A DNA stretch of 50,254 bases from Circinella minor (taxonomy: Eukaryota; Mucoromycota; Mucoromycetes; Mucorales; Lichtheimiaceae), in the NCBI GenBank assembly GCA_016758965.1, contig JAEPRB010000273.1, positions 1-50,254 of the forward strand. The letters run 5' to 3'. A program made the translations under genes and the position numbers. The notes beneath the pieces are model-generated. The model did not search any database. It was given only the letters and a program-made list of their open reading frames with translations, and was not told the DNA's origin. Positions 11,455 to 24,439 of this stretch are shown one piece after another; position 1 is the first letter of the stretch, and each line of letters begins with the position of its first letter.

Positions 11455-11540
11455 TAGTATCCGTTAATTTTCACACCCCCTTATTTTCACAAAAAAAATT
11501 GAAAATGGCTCTATGAAATTAACGGGGATCCTCTGTATAT
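11455..11540. repeat. CCGTTAATTT-family repeat, copy 3, short inverted-repeat form
   Basis: The left end reads ATCCGTTAATTTTCACACC and the right end GAAATTAACGGGGATCCTCTGTA. The two ends are inverted repeats around a core of only about 40 bases, so the unit is a minimal foldback element. Confidence 0.7.
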
Positions 11541-12480
11541 TGGGATATAGACAATCGTTGGGGTTCTTCTTAATTCACCCCTGGGACATGTATTGCTGTG
11601 ATCATTTGTGCTGTACTATTCATACCGCTAAAGTTCTATAGTTTATTGTTTAATTGAGAAGCTTATTATACGAAAATAAGTATTTTACTATTTTGAATCC
11701 ATAGGTCTCTACTATAATATCTCTTTGATGTTCTCAACATCTTGGATATGAGCTCAGCAAAACTAAACCAACAGTCCCCATAATAACAGTATCCTCGGAA
11801 CATGATTTCTAAGTCAAACAATACCATCCTAAAGAGTAACTTGTACCATGATCTCTGAGTTATGTCGATTGAATCAAAACAAAAATATTCTACCAAATAT
11901 CAACCAGGCAAAATTATTATAAAATACTATCAATTAAATTACAACTACACTTGACATTAATAGCTACGTATGAACATGTTGTTCTTTGGCAAATATTATA
12001 CATACCTCGTTGCTTTTTGTATATACGTAGACAACAGAATAAACAAGTGACATATTTGGAATGAAGAAAACGATAACTTTTATGTACGTAACTTTCGATT
12101 TTCTCTGAAAATTGAATATTATTTACGGAAGTGTCTCATAGATATATTCTATAAGTAGAAAATTGACATGCTAATAGAATACATTACTTTATTAATAACG
12201 ACCAACCCACATAACATACTTTTCAATCAGTAAAATAAGCAAGAGATTAATACACAATATCACCAGTCCTTCTTTACTATAAATGAATAATGTACCCATA
12301 CGAATATACCATTTTATAATCAAGATAATGTTTTTTTAATCAAATAACATAATTTGCTTTTTTTTCTCAATCAAAAAACAATAACTTTTATTTTTTGGTA
12401 GTAAAGAGGAGAAGAAGAGTATGTGATATATATCGCGTGTTGTTTTTTTGTATTTTTACATGGTTTTTCCTTCTGTCAGA
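11541..12480. other. Spacer downstream of UBR1
   Basis: AT-rich with no supported gene; the open frame at 11666-11896 (-) shows no recognisable features. The region just below 12481 is the 3' flank of UBR1. On the minus strand it is AT-rich, and no polyadenylation site was assigned. Confidence 0.4.
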
Positions 12481-15400
12481 TTATAGCGTAGTCCAGCCGC
12501 CAACATCATATGATGCTTCAATTTGTCTTGCTACGTAAGCAGGTATACCATGCTGTAACCATAATTTACGTGTATCTGCATATCGTTTAACAGCCAAATA
12601 TTGAGGTCTACCCCTTCTCAAACCTTCATCTACTTCACCATGTGCATCCAAATAAGGTGCTTGCATGAACCAACCATTTTCATTATGAAGAACCAATAAT
12701 GAACAACGTTTGATTAATAAATAGAGTCCTATTTCACCACCGCACCTATATGTCATGTTTAGTTAGTAATCTATCTACTATTCCAAATGTATGAAAGTTA
12801 ACAAATACAATCATCATAAAAAGAAAGAAAGATGAGTACTTACTCCAACATATGTAAATTACATTCACCTTCTTCACCTTCAGAACAACAGAAACTTTGT
12901 GCACAGACAAATGTACCACAAAGTAAACATACAGCTGGATCAGTAGGAACTGTCTGGCATCTTGGACAAACTCGACGCATACTTTCATCCATTAATGTAT
13001 CTAACCTTTTTGGTAGTCGAATCAATGAAAGTGGGGTTGGAAGATCCAATGTCACTCGCTGTGGTTCACCTCGTCTTTCACTTTCTTTTACTAATTGGTT
13101 ACACCATCCAGTAACTATTTGTTCCGTATCTTGATGTCTTAACAAGATAGATAGTTTTGGTAAGTGAAGTACTCTTAAAAGGCGATCAAATTCACTATCT
13201 CGTATTTCATGTTCTTGGAGTTTCTCTTGAATATCATCTTGTTGATGCTCATGTACTTCTTCATCCACAATAAGACCGAACCGAGAAATAAGTAAAATTA
13301 ACGTACGCCGTAAAAATGGTAATGCAAATGACTTTAGTAGTTGATCAAATCGATAATTGATAATAACGGACTGTTCACTATTGATTTTGTTTGCTACAAA
13401 TGCACCAAATTCTTTGGCGGCGAGTGCGTCATCACTGTTGGAACCATCATCATTTTTTGTATCATTATTACTGACGACACTGGTTTGATACATTGGCAAA
13501 TGATTCTCTTGAAGTAAACCAACAGCTGCTTTAGCTAATTCAGCCAACAAAAGAACACGTACGAATGGATAAATGTCAGTTTTGGTTACTTGAACAAGAT
13601 GAACCGATAATTCGGAAAGGATCATGAAAGGATCATCCAGTAATAAGGGCGCATTGTCATAGAGACGGGTATCAGGTGCTGCTGCAGCTTGTTGATTGGT
13701 TGTCGTAACGGTATCCGAAGCAAATATTTGAAGCATACGTTGTACTGCCACTGTATGAACTTGTACCATGATACTACTGTCATGAGTCACCGGTGGAATA
13801 TTGAATAATCGTGATCCTGAATGAGGTGGATCACTTTGACACATGAGACTTGTATAGGAAATCACTGTATCGCTCAAAATACGTAATAACATCTGTGCTT
13901 GGCTTGGTATCTGGGCGAACAAAGTTGTTGGTGCTTTTGATGTTGATGGTGACGATGTGCCCCCTCGTGTGGATATTTCAACAGATGCAATTGTATATCC
14001 TAATACACCCCATAATGTATCCACGTTCTTGATGCTATTGGATAAAGATCGCGTTGCTTCAATCCCACATATATCTAAAATGGCAGATAAAACATCAAAG
14101 AGTCTTGTATAAGCTGAACTGATGGCAGGAATGACACCGACAGCCGAACGGTATAACATATCAGGTGGGCCCAAACGATTTAATCGCTGTTGATGTTGTT
14201 CATTAGCAGCTAATCCTAATAATGACGAAAATCCGGGAATTTTATCGCCTGACCCACTATTATCGCCTCGCAATGAAGGCAATCTTGGTGCGAAAAGTGT
14301 ATCACCACCCGCACTCCAAATTCCATACCCTGGTGGTTGTGATGGATTGATTGCATATTGTAGTTTCTCTGCGATCAAATGAATGTCGGCTTGTAAGAAA
14401 TGATTGTATGCTTCCTCATCTGCATTAGCCAATACACCTGGATATGATTCAGCTTTTCCCTTCCATAAAATAGGCATCAATACATTTCCTAATGATTTAC
14501 ATAGTGGACATGTGAATTCCTTGCGAAGTCGATTTTCAGGGTGGTTTCTCGTCAACTGTGCTGTGTGGCGTTGTTCAATCGAGGCACAGTAAGCATCAAA
14601 ACATTTCATATGCATCAAGTGGCCACAAGTTGTTGAACAAAGTCCCGATTTATGTCTATCTGAAGGGAAATGACCACACGTTTGACGTTTTGGATCGTCG
14701 TCATTTGGTATTTGAGTATCAGGCCAATCGAGATCAAGGCTGGGACCCATATTTGCCATGTTTTTGAAAGTTTCCCCGTTGTTCATCTCAGCTTCACGCA
14801 AGATGTTGGATATTTGCACATATACAAGCATACCGTAGGGTAAAGATCGCTCGTTGACATCTTCTTGACAAACAATACAAGTACCAGTTGGATAGGCACA
14901 TACTCTTTGGGTCATTGTAGTTGCATTTTCACTATCATTTCCTTCTGCATTGTTGTCTAAATCAGCCGAACCATTTCGTTGTTGTGATCCATCAATATCT
15001 TCTTCCTCATCTTCATCATACAAATCTTCATTTTGTTCCATAAAAGCTGATTGGGCTTGAGCAAACATGGCCATGATCTTTTGTTGTCTTTCTTTAGCTG
15101 CTTGTTTTTTCTTTTCTTGTTCAGATAATTCCTGATTATTGACATCCGATGAAGTACCTTCTTGTTGATTTTTTTGTTGTTGTAAGGACTCAAAATACTG
15201 ATTAACGATAGGGCGTGCTATGTCACCACCACGCGACTTCATCTGTTCAAAGATCCAATCAATACGTGCATGGGTATCCTTGTAATGCTCATCATGTCTA
15301 TATTGGTCCAATACTTGGAACAGTGACATTTCTTGTTCACTGGCATCATCATCAGGTGTCGATTCAAAGGTAAACATACGACCCACTGCATATTGGCAGA

Positions 15401-18400
15401 ACTCGCTTGGATCTTGCACCGTCATAGCTAATAGAATCAAATATAAAGCTTCATCTAAGATTGTATCACTCTTGTGGCTTTCACGTAATCGTCGAATATT
15501 ATACATTGTGTATGTGATCATTTGTACAATGACAGGTGAACCTAGGAATCGTTCCAACTTTTTGAAGGGACCATCACCGTCACCTTGCTGTTCCCATTCT
15601 TCAAATGGTTTAGGTAGGACAAAGAAAGTTGATTCATCCTTGTCTGGATTTTCCTTTTTCCATCGATTCTTGAGTACCAGCTCGGCTTCACCGCGGTTAT
15701 TCCGGCTGTAATGCCAGAAATAAGGGTCGACCATATCAAAATATTCTTCCCGTAATTCATAACGCCCTGAATCATTTAAACTAACTGGAGCCTTAAAGTT
15801 GGCAACTTGATTAAGGATTTCATCAAAATCGGGATGTTCGGTTAGACGTTCTGGTATCCGTTTAACAAGTTCAGAATAAACAGTGCTACCAAGACACAAA
15901 TGATGAACAATTTCGCGTCTAATTTTATCTTGAACTGACTTGTGTGTGGCATTAGCACGTTCAGAGACACACAAGATTAAAAGGTATAGAATTTCTTCCA
16001 CCATAAATGTACATTGCATGTTATCATATTGCGTATGCTCAGTAGCCCCAGTGAACCAGCTAGTTAAATCAAACCGATCCATTAAAGTAGCCAAAACATA
16101 GTTGGGTTCGATGGACACAAATGCAAACTGTAAAAGAAAAATATCGCTGTCATAGGTCGCTTCTCGTAGGGATATATCACGATAGTGATGAACCTAAGTA
16201 GAATATATAGAAATAGACTTTTTTTTAGTAAACAATAGATCATAAATGTGCAAATTCCTAAAGTATTATCCCCCACCATAAAAAAAAAGCTGTACCTGGT
16301 TTCGAATATTATATCCATTCCTCACCCAAACACCAGCGCGAATCTGCGAAGAAAATGCCAATGTACGAATCGGGAAATCCAAAATACGTGGTAACAAATT
16401 CTTATCAGCTGAATTAAATAATGTAATAGCATTGGTAAATCCAGAAGTCCATCCAGCTTGTTCCAAAACATGATCCGTTAACCAACTAGCTGCTTCCAAT
16501 ACTCCCGCCAATAGCCAATGTAGTGGATGATGGAATGAAACGGGTTCTGAAGAAATATCATACTTGATTACCTCCATGTCTCCCAAGTACGGTAATGTTA
16601 CTGTATGAAACTTAACGCTTGTCGTCGCTGGTACCATAGTACCTTCTTCAATCGGACCAACACCCCATGAGTCAATTGCTTTGAGTATCCTGGCAACTGC
16701 TCGAACTAAAGTTTGTGCTGTTTGTACTTGTCGTTCAGGTGTATCTTTTGGTAATGTATTGTAACAATCAGAGAATGCACGACAACATTTGGCGATTTGT
16801 AGCGTGACATTGAATGCATTCACCCATATTTCAGATTCATATTCGACGTGAGTATCTTTTTGACAAAGTTGTGGATTCATGGCTTGGAATAGAGAGACTA
16901 GGTCGAGATAATGACGCAAATAAACAGGATCTTGGGCTAATAAAGGTTTGAGAAGGTCGACATTGAGAATATATCGCAAATCATGGAAGGCATTAAAGTA
17001 TCGGCGCGTGCGGAAAGCTTTAGATTCACAGCTAAGTCGTGTTGGTAGATCGGCACGTTCGTTAGGTGGAAGATAGTAAATTTGGTCGGTGGTGAAGAAG
17101 GCAGCTAAGGTTGAACAAATCAAACCGAAAAAGTAATATTCATTAACCAGTAAACTGCATACGGATGGCACAGTTAAAAGTTGAACAGAAAATAGAATAA
17201 TGGCGCTTTCAGGTTCACGGTCTCGGAATAGAAATGCATCTGCCAATCGTGCATAGTTTCTGACTAACCGTTTGCCTATATAAAACAATATCCAATACAT
17301 TTTGTTAGCCTTGTTACTGCATATATATAATTACCCATCGCCCCTAAAATTAAAGTACTAGTTACCAAATCTTTTTTTAAATACTGGGTTGGAGCCAAGG
17401 GTCATGATATACAATTCACGTAACGATATTCGAACTTCTTTCCAAACACGGAGATCATATAACAAGAAATAATCAAGCCTTCGTTTCTTTTCAAATTCAC
17501 GTTGAACAGCCAAAGCTAATGCTCGCGTCTCATTCATCTCCCGAACATGAATTTGTTGCCTTGGTATATCGAGTGCTGCAGCAAAATTTTGTTCTTCTTG
17601 TGCCAACCGTCGATGATCTTTGACCATTGGTGCTGGGTCCCATTCTATACTGGCGATATCATTTTGATTTTGATAGATAATTGGATAATTATCAGGATTA
17701 ATATGTTCAATTACAGGAACAACCACATCTGTTGCTTCATCTGGCTCATCCATTTCGATATCTTCCTCTAATTGTTCGCCCTGTTGTTGTCTCATAGATG
17801 TTGTTGTTGTTGATGATGATGATGACGCTTGCTGTCGCTGTTCAAATCCAGATCCATTCATAACCGTATCATCGCCATTTGTTTCAAGATGATAATCATC
17901 CAAATCATCTTCCACATTTTCTATTTCTTCTCCTTGCTCCTCCTCGTCCTCGAGTTCATCATCCTCTGACAATAATCTTACAGGTGGTGACCCAGTTGTT
18001 AAAACAGCAAGAGGTCTTGGTAATTCCCAACAAACACAAAACTCTTCACACAAAATGGTTCGAATGGTACCATTTTCATTTAATGGGAAAGGGGTTCTGG
18101 CCAATTCTTGAAGCCAATCAATTAACACAGCACAAACTTGTTCTCGGAACACATCTCTTGCTGGTTTAATAGTAACACCGAATCCAATATTTGTTAACGG
18201 TGCAGCCATGGAGCGTAATTCATCTAAATTCGTTGAAGTCCCCAGTTTTTCTCGACCTTGCATTTGGATGGTTTCCACAATGCGCCGAGCATGTTCATAA
18301 TCACACGATAAAGCACGTACCACGGATTCACAAACATCTTTTAATGAATGGGTTTCATCATTCCATGCAATTAATGAATAAAGTAAATCATCATCCACCG

Positions 18401-19478
18401 GCTGTTGTTTCGTGGCATCTTCCTGGTTTTCCTTGTCCATATCCATATCATCCACGGATTGTTGTTGCTGCGCACGTTGTTTTCTCTTCTTTTGTAAACC
18501 TGTACGTGCTGGGACTTTCATTCGACGGAAAATTACACATTCGTTTCGATTCCACTGAATAATTTCGTCGTTGGACTGTGGTAATGAAATTTCTTCGGAT
18601 GCAAGAGAAAAGACACAAAGAATAAAGTCAAGAATCGTTGTTAAACATTTACGTACATGTTTAGTCATAGCTTTAGTTGAAGCAGCCCGTTGTCCAGGGG
18701 AATAAGATGTTCTTGAACTATGTATACTACAATCTAACGGTACCTTCCAAGCTTCTGGGTCACCGCAGTCGCAGCAACCCCCTGAACCAGGACTAATAGA
18801 TACGAATACAGTATGATTTTCATGATTACTTGAGTGAAAACATTTTGAACAAAGAACGCATGTATCATCAAGACCACAGTTTCTAATGATATAAAGGTAT
18901 GAAAGTATAGATATTAGTTTTTCATAACATATAAAACTGAAGAATAATAACACAGAAATAAATAGTACAATATTTACTTACCTACACCGATATACCGGTT
19001 CTCCTTTACGAAAGACTCGACCACAACGCTCAAGGTGATGTCGTTTATGGGTATGTTGATCACTATTGTTATTACTATTATCCATATCCGCATCCTCTTG
19101 TTGAGTCGGTGCCTGAGCATTTGTGAGATCGTCTGCTGTCATTCCATCGTTATTACGTGCGCGACGATGACGGTGTAACAACGACCGATCGATTGATTCT
19201 TTAAACTCATGTCGATTGGAGAAAAAATACTGTCGCATAGTTTGGTTTTTGTTTTTCCATAAGGTGGCATAACATTTTTCAAGCACGGCTCGTTTGGCAG
19301 CATCATCGAAGGTATAATCAAAAATAAATGGTGTTTGCCATAAAAAAGTGGCAAGATCGTACGATGCGTAAGGAGTTGAAGATGGATCAATAGTCAATGG
19401 CATGGTTGAGTTTTCTTGTTCTAGTTGCTGCTGTTGTTGTTGCTGATCGTCGACACTACTCAGCCGACGTTTCGACAT
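12481..19478 (-). CDS. UBR1: UBR1, E3 ubiquitin ligase of the N-degron pathway, five exons, 2180 aa
   Basis: Exons 19478-18982, 18882-17366, 17275-16296, 16127-12844 and 12745-12481 total 6543 nt including the stop codon, with matching phases at every junction and GT-AG introns of 99, 90, 168 and 98 nt. The last intron has a TACTAAC branch site. The UBR box spans residues about 152-212 (CGRVFRKGEPVYRC, then CVLCSKCF and CCDCGDPEAWK) and crosses intron 1. It binds basic N-terminal residues of substrates. A ClpS-like segment for bulky N-terminal residues lies at about 332-402 (YSLIAWNDETHS). An acidic, Gln/Ser-rich linker follows. The RING-H2 domain is at about 1415-1541 (CIVC, LCSTTCGHLMHMKC, TCPLC). 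The cysteine-rich C-terminal UBR-family cap (CPRCQ, CLLCGTFVC) starts near 2050 and is completed by exon 5. Yeast Ubr1 is 1950 aa, so the size fits; the extra length is low-complexity linker. The start is the first ATG of exon 1, upstream of a poly-Q run. Confidence 0.95.
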
Positions 19479-20682
19479 TATGGTTATGGTCCGTATTTGA
19501 ACGTTGCTTTTCTTTGGTGTGAAAAGGTTAAAAAGAAAAGAAAAGGTGTGTCGTATTTGAAAATAAAGGAGTCGTTTTCAAAAATGCATGCCAAACTGCG
19601 AGTTTGATACTCAGAAAAAATCAACGCATGTGGTAAATTTAGCCCAGCAGATTAATCAAACTGAATTATCAATTTTCATTTCTTTGTTAATGAGTTAAAT
19701 AAAACGGTTCATTAATACACGAGTCTGAAAATAGTGACAAAACTATTGATAAGAGTAGTAGCTATAGCCACATACTGAGTTTCACATTAAGATCATCGTA
19801 AATACCTTACTAACATGTATTATTAGACAATAGTTAATAATATGCTACCTCACGATTACTAGAGTAGTATGATGTTCAAAGAAGATATAATAGCAAAAAG
19901 TATAAGTATGCTGTTATCAAAGGGCAAACATGGATATGTAGCAAGGTTACCATAATCTTTATGCACCGCATATAAAAGACATGTAGGTACTTTATTTCAA
20001 CAACACTTTCTTTTTATTAAATATTGTAGTAATGGCCTTATAGGTATGTATATACGTATCGTAAAATCCAATAAAAGAATGAAATCACTCATACCCTAGT
20101 TCCCCTTTCCTTTTATTACTTTACATCTTCTTGTTAAACCACATATTAGCTGAGGATTCCGTAATCTAATTAAAACAACAATAAAAGATTGTGGGTCACA
20201 CATACAATGACAATGCCATCAAATTAATAGTTATATACTACTTACATACGATTACTTCTAGTTCGATAACTAAAATTAATTTCACCCTAACAAGATATTT
20301 GTTGTCGCTGCCGTCATATTTAGAGGAGTATATAATATATTGACTGATATTATCATACTACTCAGAAACCGCTATTTCTGAAGAAGTATCTGGCCCATTT
20401 CTTTATTAACTATCATAGAATTTGAATATATGTAGAGAGTAAAAAGGAGCACATACGATAAGAAACGTTCTCACAAAACAATAAGAAAGAAAGTTTAAAA
20501 AGAAACAATTAACCAAAGTTTTTATTTTGTTTATTATTTAAAATAACACGTCATCATTTAGAGAGTCCACATTGTCCCAATCAATGCAATACTTGCAAAA
20601 GAAAAAAATGCCGCGGTCGGTTTTGGCCATCAAAATGCGAAAACTGTAAAAGTAGTTTACCACAATTTATTATATATGTATT
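19479..20682. other. UBR1 upstream spacer
   Basis: Non-coding. The first few hundred bases upstream of 19478 should hold the UBR1 promoter. No other gene is visible. The open frame at 19425-19607 overlaps the UBR1 start antisense and is not credible. Confidence 0.4.
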
Positions 20683-20684
20683 CT

Positions 20685-20715
<31 letters not shown>

Positions 20716-20718
20716 TTA
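20683..20718. repeat. (TTTA)n microsatellite
   Basis: About nine TTTA/ATTT units immediately left of a TIR element. The element's apparent 3-base duplication (TTA) lies at the end of this tract. Confidence 0.9.
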
Positions 20719-21182
20719 GGGAATTGCTACGGACATCCCATAATTTCGCTTACGTCGGACAACCCACAAATAAAAAGACATCAACTAAGTTCTTAGACTA
20801 TATAAACTATAGTAACAGTGTTATCAACACCAATAACGCTTATTTGACCGCTCATATGTAAAACTAAAAGTATACATTATTCCTTGTTGTTTGTCTTGTC
20901 TTCATAAGGGTTACAACTTTCACTTGTGTACAAAACAATATACTGAGAAAGGTTAAGAAATATTGAATGTTATTATAAAAAGTTGAGCTGCTAATATAAG
21001 TTCCATAAACTTTTTAACTTATATAACGATACTAACTATATAGATAGTGTACTGTATAAATGGTTGGATACGATGTAATTATATCAGATTGTTATGTGCC
21101 TTTGAAAAAATAAAAAGTGGGTGTCCCTAAGAGTTGAAATTACCTAATATAGTATCTCTTTGGGGTGTCCGTAGCAATTCCC
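20719..21182. mobile_element. Non-autonomous TIR element (MITE), family A, copy 1, 464 bp
   Basis: The left end GGGAATTGCTACGGAC matches, inverted, the right end GTCCGTAGCAATTCCC. TTA flanks both sides (20716-20718 and 21183-21185), consistent with a 3-bp target duplication. The interior is non-coding and aligns with the second copy at 32841-33244 (for example TTATCAACA, GCTTATTTGACCG and AATTATATCAGATTGTTATG blocks). Near the right end about 45 extra bases (about 21118-21161) separate an imperfect GGGTGTCC from the true end; copy 2 lacks them. No transposase was seen in the window. Confidence 0.85.
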
Positions 21183-21399
21183 TTATTATTATCTACACTT
21201 TCTCCACACACACTATTTCTTTTTCACTATAACATCTTGTACAAAGTGAATGAGGCAGTGAAAACCAATAAAAAAAGACTATCACGTTTTGGATTCAGCC
21301 AATAAATTTTGACAATGAGATGTTGCTGAGACTTAAACAGGTAGCATAAAGCATAAGAGAGAAAGTTCATACTTTATTAGCGTCAAAAAAGGGATGCCG
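21183..21399. other. Short spacer between two inverted-repeat elements
   Basis: No feature seen apart from AT-rich sequence. Confidence 0.4.
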
Positions 21400-21766
21400 T
21401 AATTTTTGGGTACTTCCATTTTCGGTAATAAAAGTGAAGCAGTCAATTTTTCTACTACAAGTAAAATGGAAGAAGTCAATGTTTGAGTCCTTTTGGGCCT
21501 TATAGCTTTACTTTTATTCTTGTTATTTTTTGTTATTAAATTTCAATATCATATAAAAATTCATAACTGATAATGTTGACTAGAGTACGGGGTATTATTA
21601 AGCTGAATGAGGTGCATTCTAGTACTCAAAAATAAACAAAAATCTAAAAAGAAAAAAAAAGGTATTTTCCTTCAGGCACTTTTGGGTAGTTTTTGGGTAC
21701 TTCTGGGCTCGTTCAGTGGCGAAGTACCCAAATTTCAGTGGCTAAATACCCAAAAATTTAGTGCAC
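21400..21766. mobile_element. Inverted-repeat element with TTTTTGGGTAC ends
   Basis: The left end TAATTTTTGGGTACTTCC is matched inverted at the right by GAAGTACCCAAATTT (21721-21735) and again by AAATACCCAAAAATTTA (21744-21760). The same motif recurs inside at about 21686-21707 in direct orientation. No coding capacity. Boundaries and target duplication are uncertain. Confidence 0.5.
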
Positions 21767-21876
21767 CCAAGTCGGATTGATCCTGCTGCTTGACAGGTCT
21801 GGAAAAACCATACAATTAGTTTGAAACTCCTCGCATAGCTGTATGAGAATCTATTGATTTTTAAAAAAGATCATAC

Positions 21877-22263
21877 CTTTGTAACAATTGTCCAAACATC
21901 AACCGCTGATTGCGCTTCTTCAACTGGCCCAATTTTTAAGTGTGTGTACATCTTATTAATATATGACCATTGATTTAAAGTAAAAAATTGACGCTGGCCA
22001 TGTCTCGCTGATCCACTAAACCCATGATCGAAGATAATCCCGTACTGTGCACATACGTACGTAGCACGTTTAATACTAGCAATGACAGTAACAATAATAA
22101 TAAATCACTATTGGTTATGACTTGTACCTCATTATTTTTTCTTTCGTTTACATTCAACTTTTGATCCTTGACGAATAATTTGTGCAAGCTGACAGCATCT
22201 TGCTTAATAATAGTTGCTAATGTTTTATCAGCGAGTATCCAGGATGAGAATACCATCAAATTC
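21877..22263 (-). pseudogene. Eroded exon of an unrecognised protein gene
   Basis: The minus strand has a good acceptor (TTTTCTCATTAG) just before 22263 and a donor (AAAG then GTATGATC) at 21877/21876, with coding-like sequence between. The first part reads NLMVFSSWILADKTLATIIK. Beyond a frameshift near 22010 the second part reads GFSGSARHGQRQFFTLNQWS followed by a helical segment ending VDVWTIVTK. In between is a poly-Leu stretch that looks degraded. No family was recognised. A further coding-like scrap on the same strand at about 23269-23355 (IKYILDHRLANEGAEAVKMA) may belong to the same dead gene. Confidence 0.45.
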
Positions 22264-24439
22264 CTAATGAGAAAAGGAAGAGTTGGTGAATAATTATGAA
22301 CAAACACCTTATACACAAAGTACAGATTAATTATATTGTTACTATTACCATATTGTCATTCATTTGAATGTTCCTGTTCTTTTCTTCAGGATACGTGCTA
22401 CTATTAGTACTCATACTACGTTTGTTACCTAATAGATGTTCTACTATAAGTTTTTTTTTCTTCTCTCTTTACAATCAAATGACACAAAAAGCAGTTTTAA
22501 GTGTGGTTTTGAGGAATACGTACTGATCCCTGTAGGTATAGGGGCTTTTTCGTTATTGCTACGTACTGTTAAAAGTTTGAGTTATGTTAGAATTGTCAAA
22601 TATGCGTTTTCAGTAGTTTGTTATATATTACCTTCCAGCTACGTTTGTTATCTTTGATTCATTGTAAACATTTTGAATATAACTATCATTTATTTGTATC
22701 CCTCTTGTTTTAATTGTTATGGTGCATATACTTTAGGACCTAAGTGATTTTTTGTTTAATTTGAAATGGTTATAAATAAAGGTAAGCGCGATCAAAACAC
22801 AAAATAAACCATTGAAATGAAAGATACAGTTGTTAAAAATAAAACTAATGGATTAGTTTTTGTAATCTTAACTAAAAATATTTTTTTATAAACTTCTAAA
22901 GTTAGGATGTAGCTTATCATTTTGGCTGGAGAGGGTCTATAATCAAGTCCAAATTGAAACATTGAGGATGGACATCATATGTCGGTACTATATTTCTCTG
23001 AAAAAAAACATACTTATAATTTTTTTGACCACTATATCCTCATCCCAAAAGAGATCCCCCCCTCCTTATTCAACTATTCTACTAATAAAAAGTGAGCATA
23101 ACGGCGGATGTTAAAATAAAATGAAATTGAAGAAAATTTAGGTTCTAAAATGTATGCACCATATTCCAGTTTTAGGTGTACTTGGGGTGGAGGTTTGTTG
23201 GTCGGTTTTATTCATGGATTCTAATATCTGCTCAACTTTTTTAACTTTATTTTTTATAGTTGGATTTTTTTTTTACATGTTCCAACGCGTCAATTGCCAT
23301 TTTAACAGCTTCAGCTCCTTCATTCGCTAGACGATGATCTAGTATATACTTGATTACTGCGTCAAATCATCATATTCCGATAGAAGTGTGATCGAAAAAT
23401 TTGTTTATTTTTGCTTTGGAGGACTTGTTTGGCATTGTTATTTAAAGTTGAAAAGATAATTTTACTGCGCAGTAAGCCTTGAGTACTCCTTGAAAAAAAA
23501 GGGGGATGTTTGAAATTTAGTTGGCCATACGTACAAGAGAAAAAATAAGTACATATCAATTTTAATTAATACATAATATAAAGAAAGTAGCATAATATTA
23601 TTATTATTAATTACAATAAAAAAGGTAATCACTTAAAGCTTTCGGATACGTAATCTCTTTATTAAGTCTATTTGATCTTATTTTACATCATTCTACCAGT
23701 AGCAGACGATTTTCTAGCTAAAACTGATAGAATTGAGGGTTATTTTATAACCCAAATGGGTTCCCCATTTGATCTACGTATTTTAAATTCACATACTACG
23801 TAAAGACTTTTTGACATAGCTGCAATTTATGCATAATTCCAAGCTATCTTGCACCCACGTTTTGTAATCATAAAGATATTGACTCCAACATTGGTACTAC
23901 GATATTTTTGCATATATAAAGTGTGTATTGAATCAAAATATTAGCTTCTAGGGCTAAGTTTATATTATAATATATCCTTTTTACTGACTATACTATTCAA
24001 AATGTAATGTAACTTTACTTTAACAAATACTGTTTAAATCATGTAATTGTTTTGACATACGTAAATAAGATATATCAATCAAAACAATGGTAGATAGAGA
24101 TAATATGAAATGATATGAATCTTAAATTATAGAAGATGAAGTATACGTGAGAGATAAATGTGTATTTATGTTCAAGTGTCGTGATGACAGACTGAAAACG
24201 AATAATTATATAAACATCATTATGGTGCAGCTAAACATAAAAATGCATAACCAGTTACCGAACTTAGACACTACTAACGTAGCAATGAATATATTATATA
24301 CGATAGTTTATTGATTCAGTAATTCTATGAATTATAACAGTAGAGTAATTTTTTTTGATAGTCATCTTCATGGAGTAGTTGATTATACGTATGAGCTATC
24401 AATATGTAAATAGCAATCCTTTTTAGAAGCTGTAAAATA
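22264..24439. other. Gene-poor spacer
   Basis: AT-rich. Apart from the possible coding scrap at 23269-23355 (-) no gene, RNA or clear repeat was seen. Open frames at 22436-22657 and 23362-23559 are of spacer composition. Confidence 0.4.

Noticed and set aside
12832..16000. Several plus-strand open frames of 60-100 codons
   Set aside because: They lie antisense within UBR1 exon 4 and mirror its codons.
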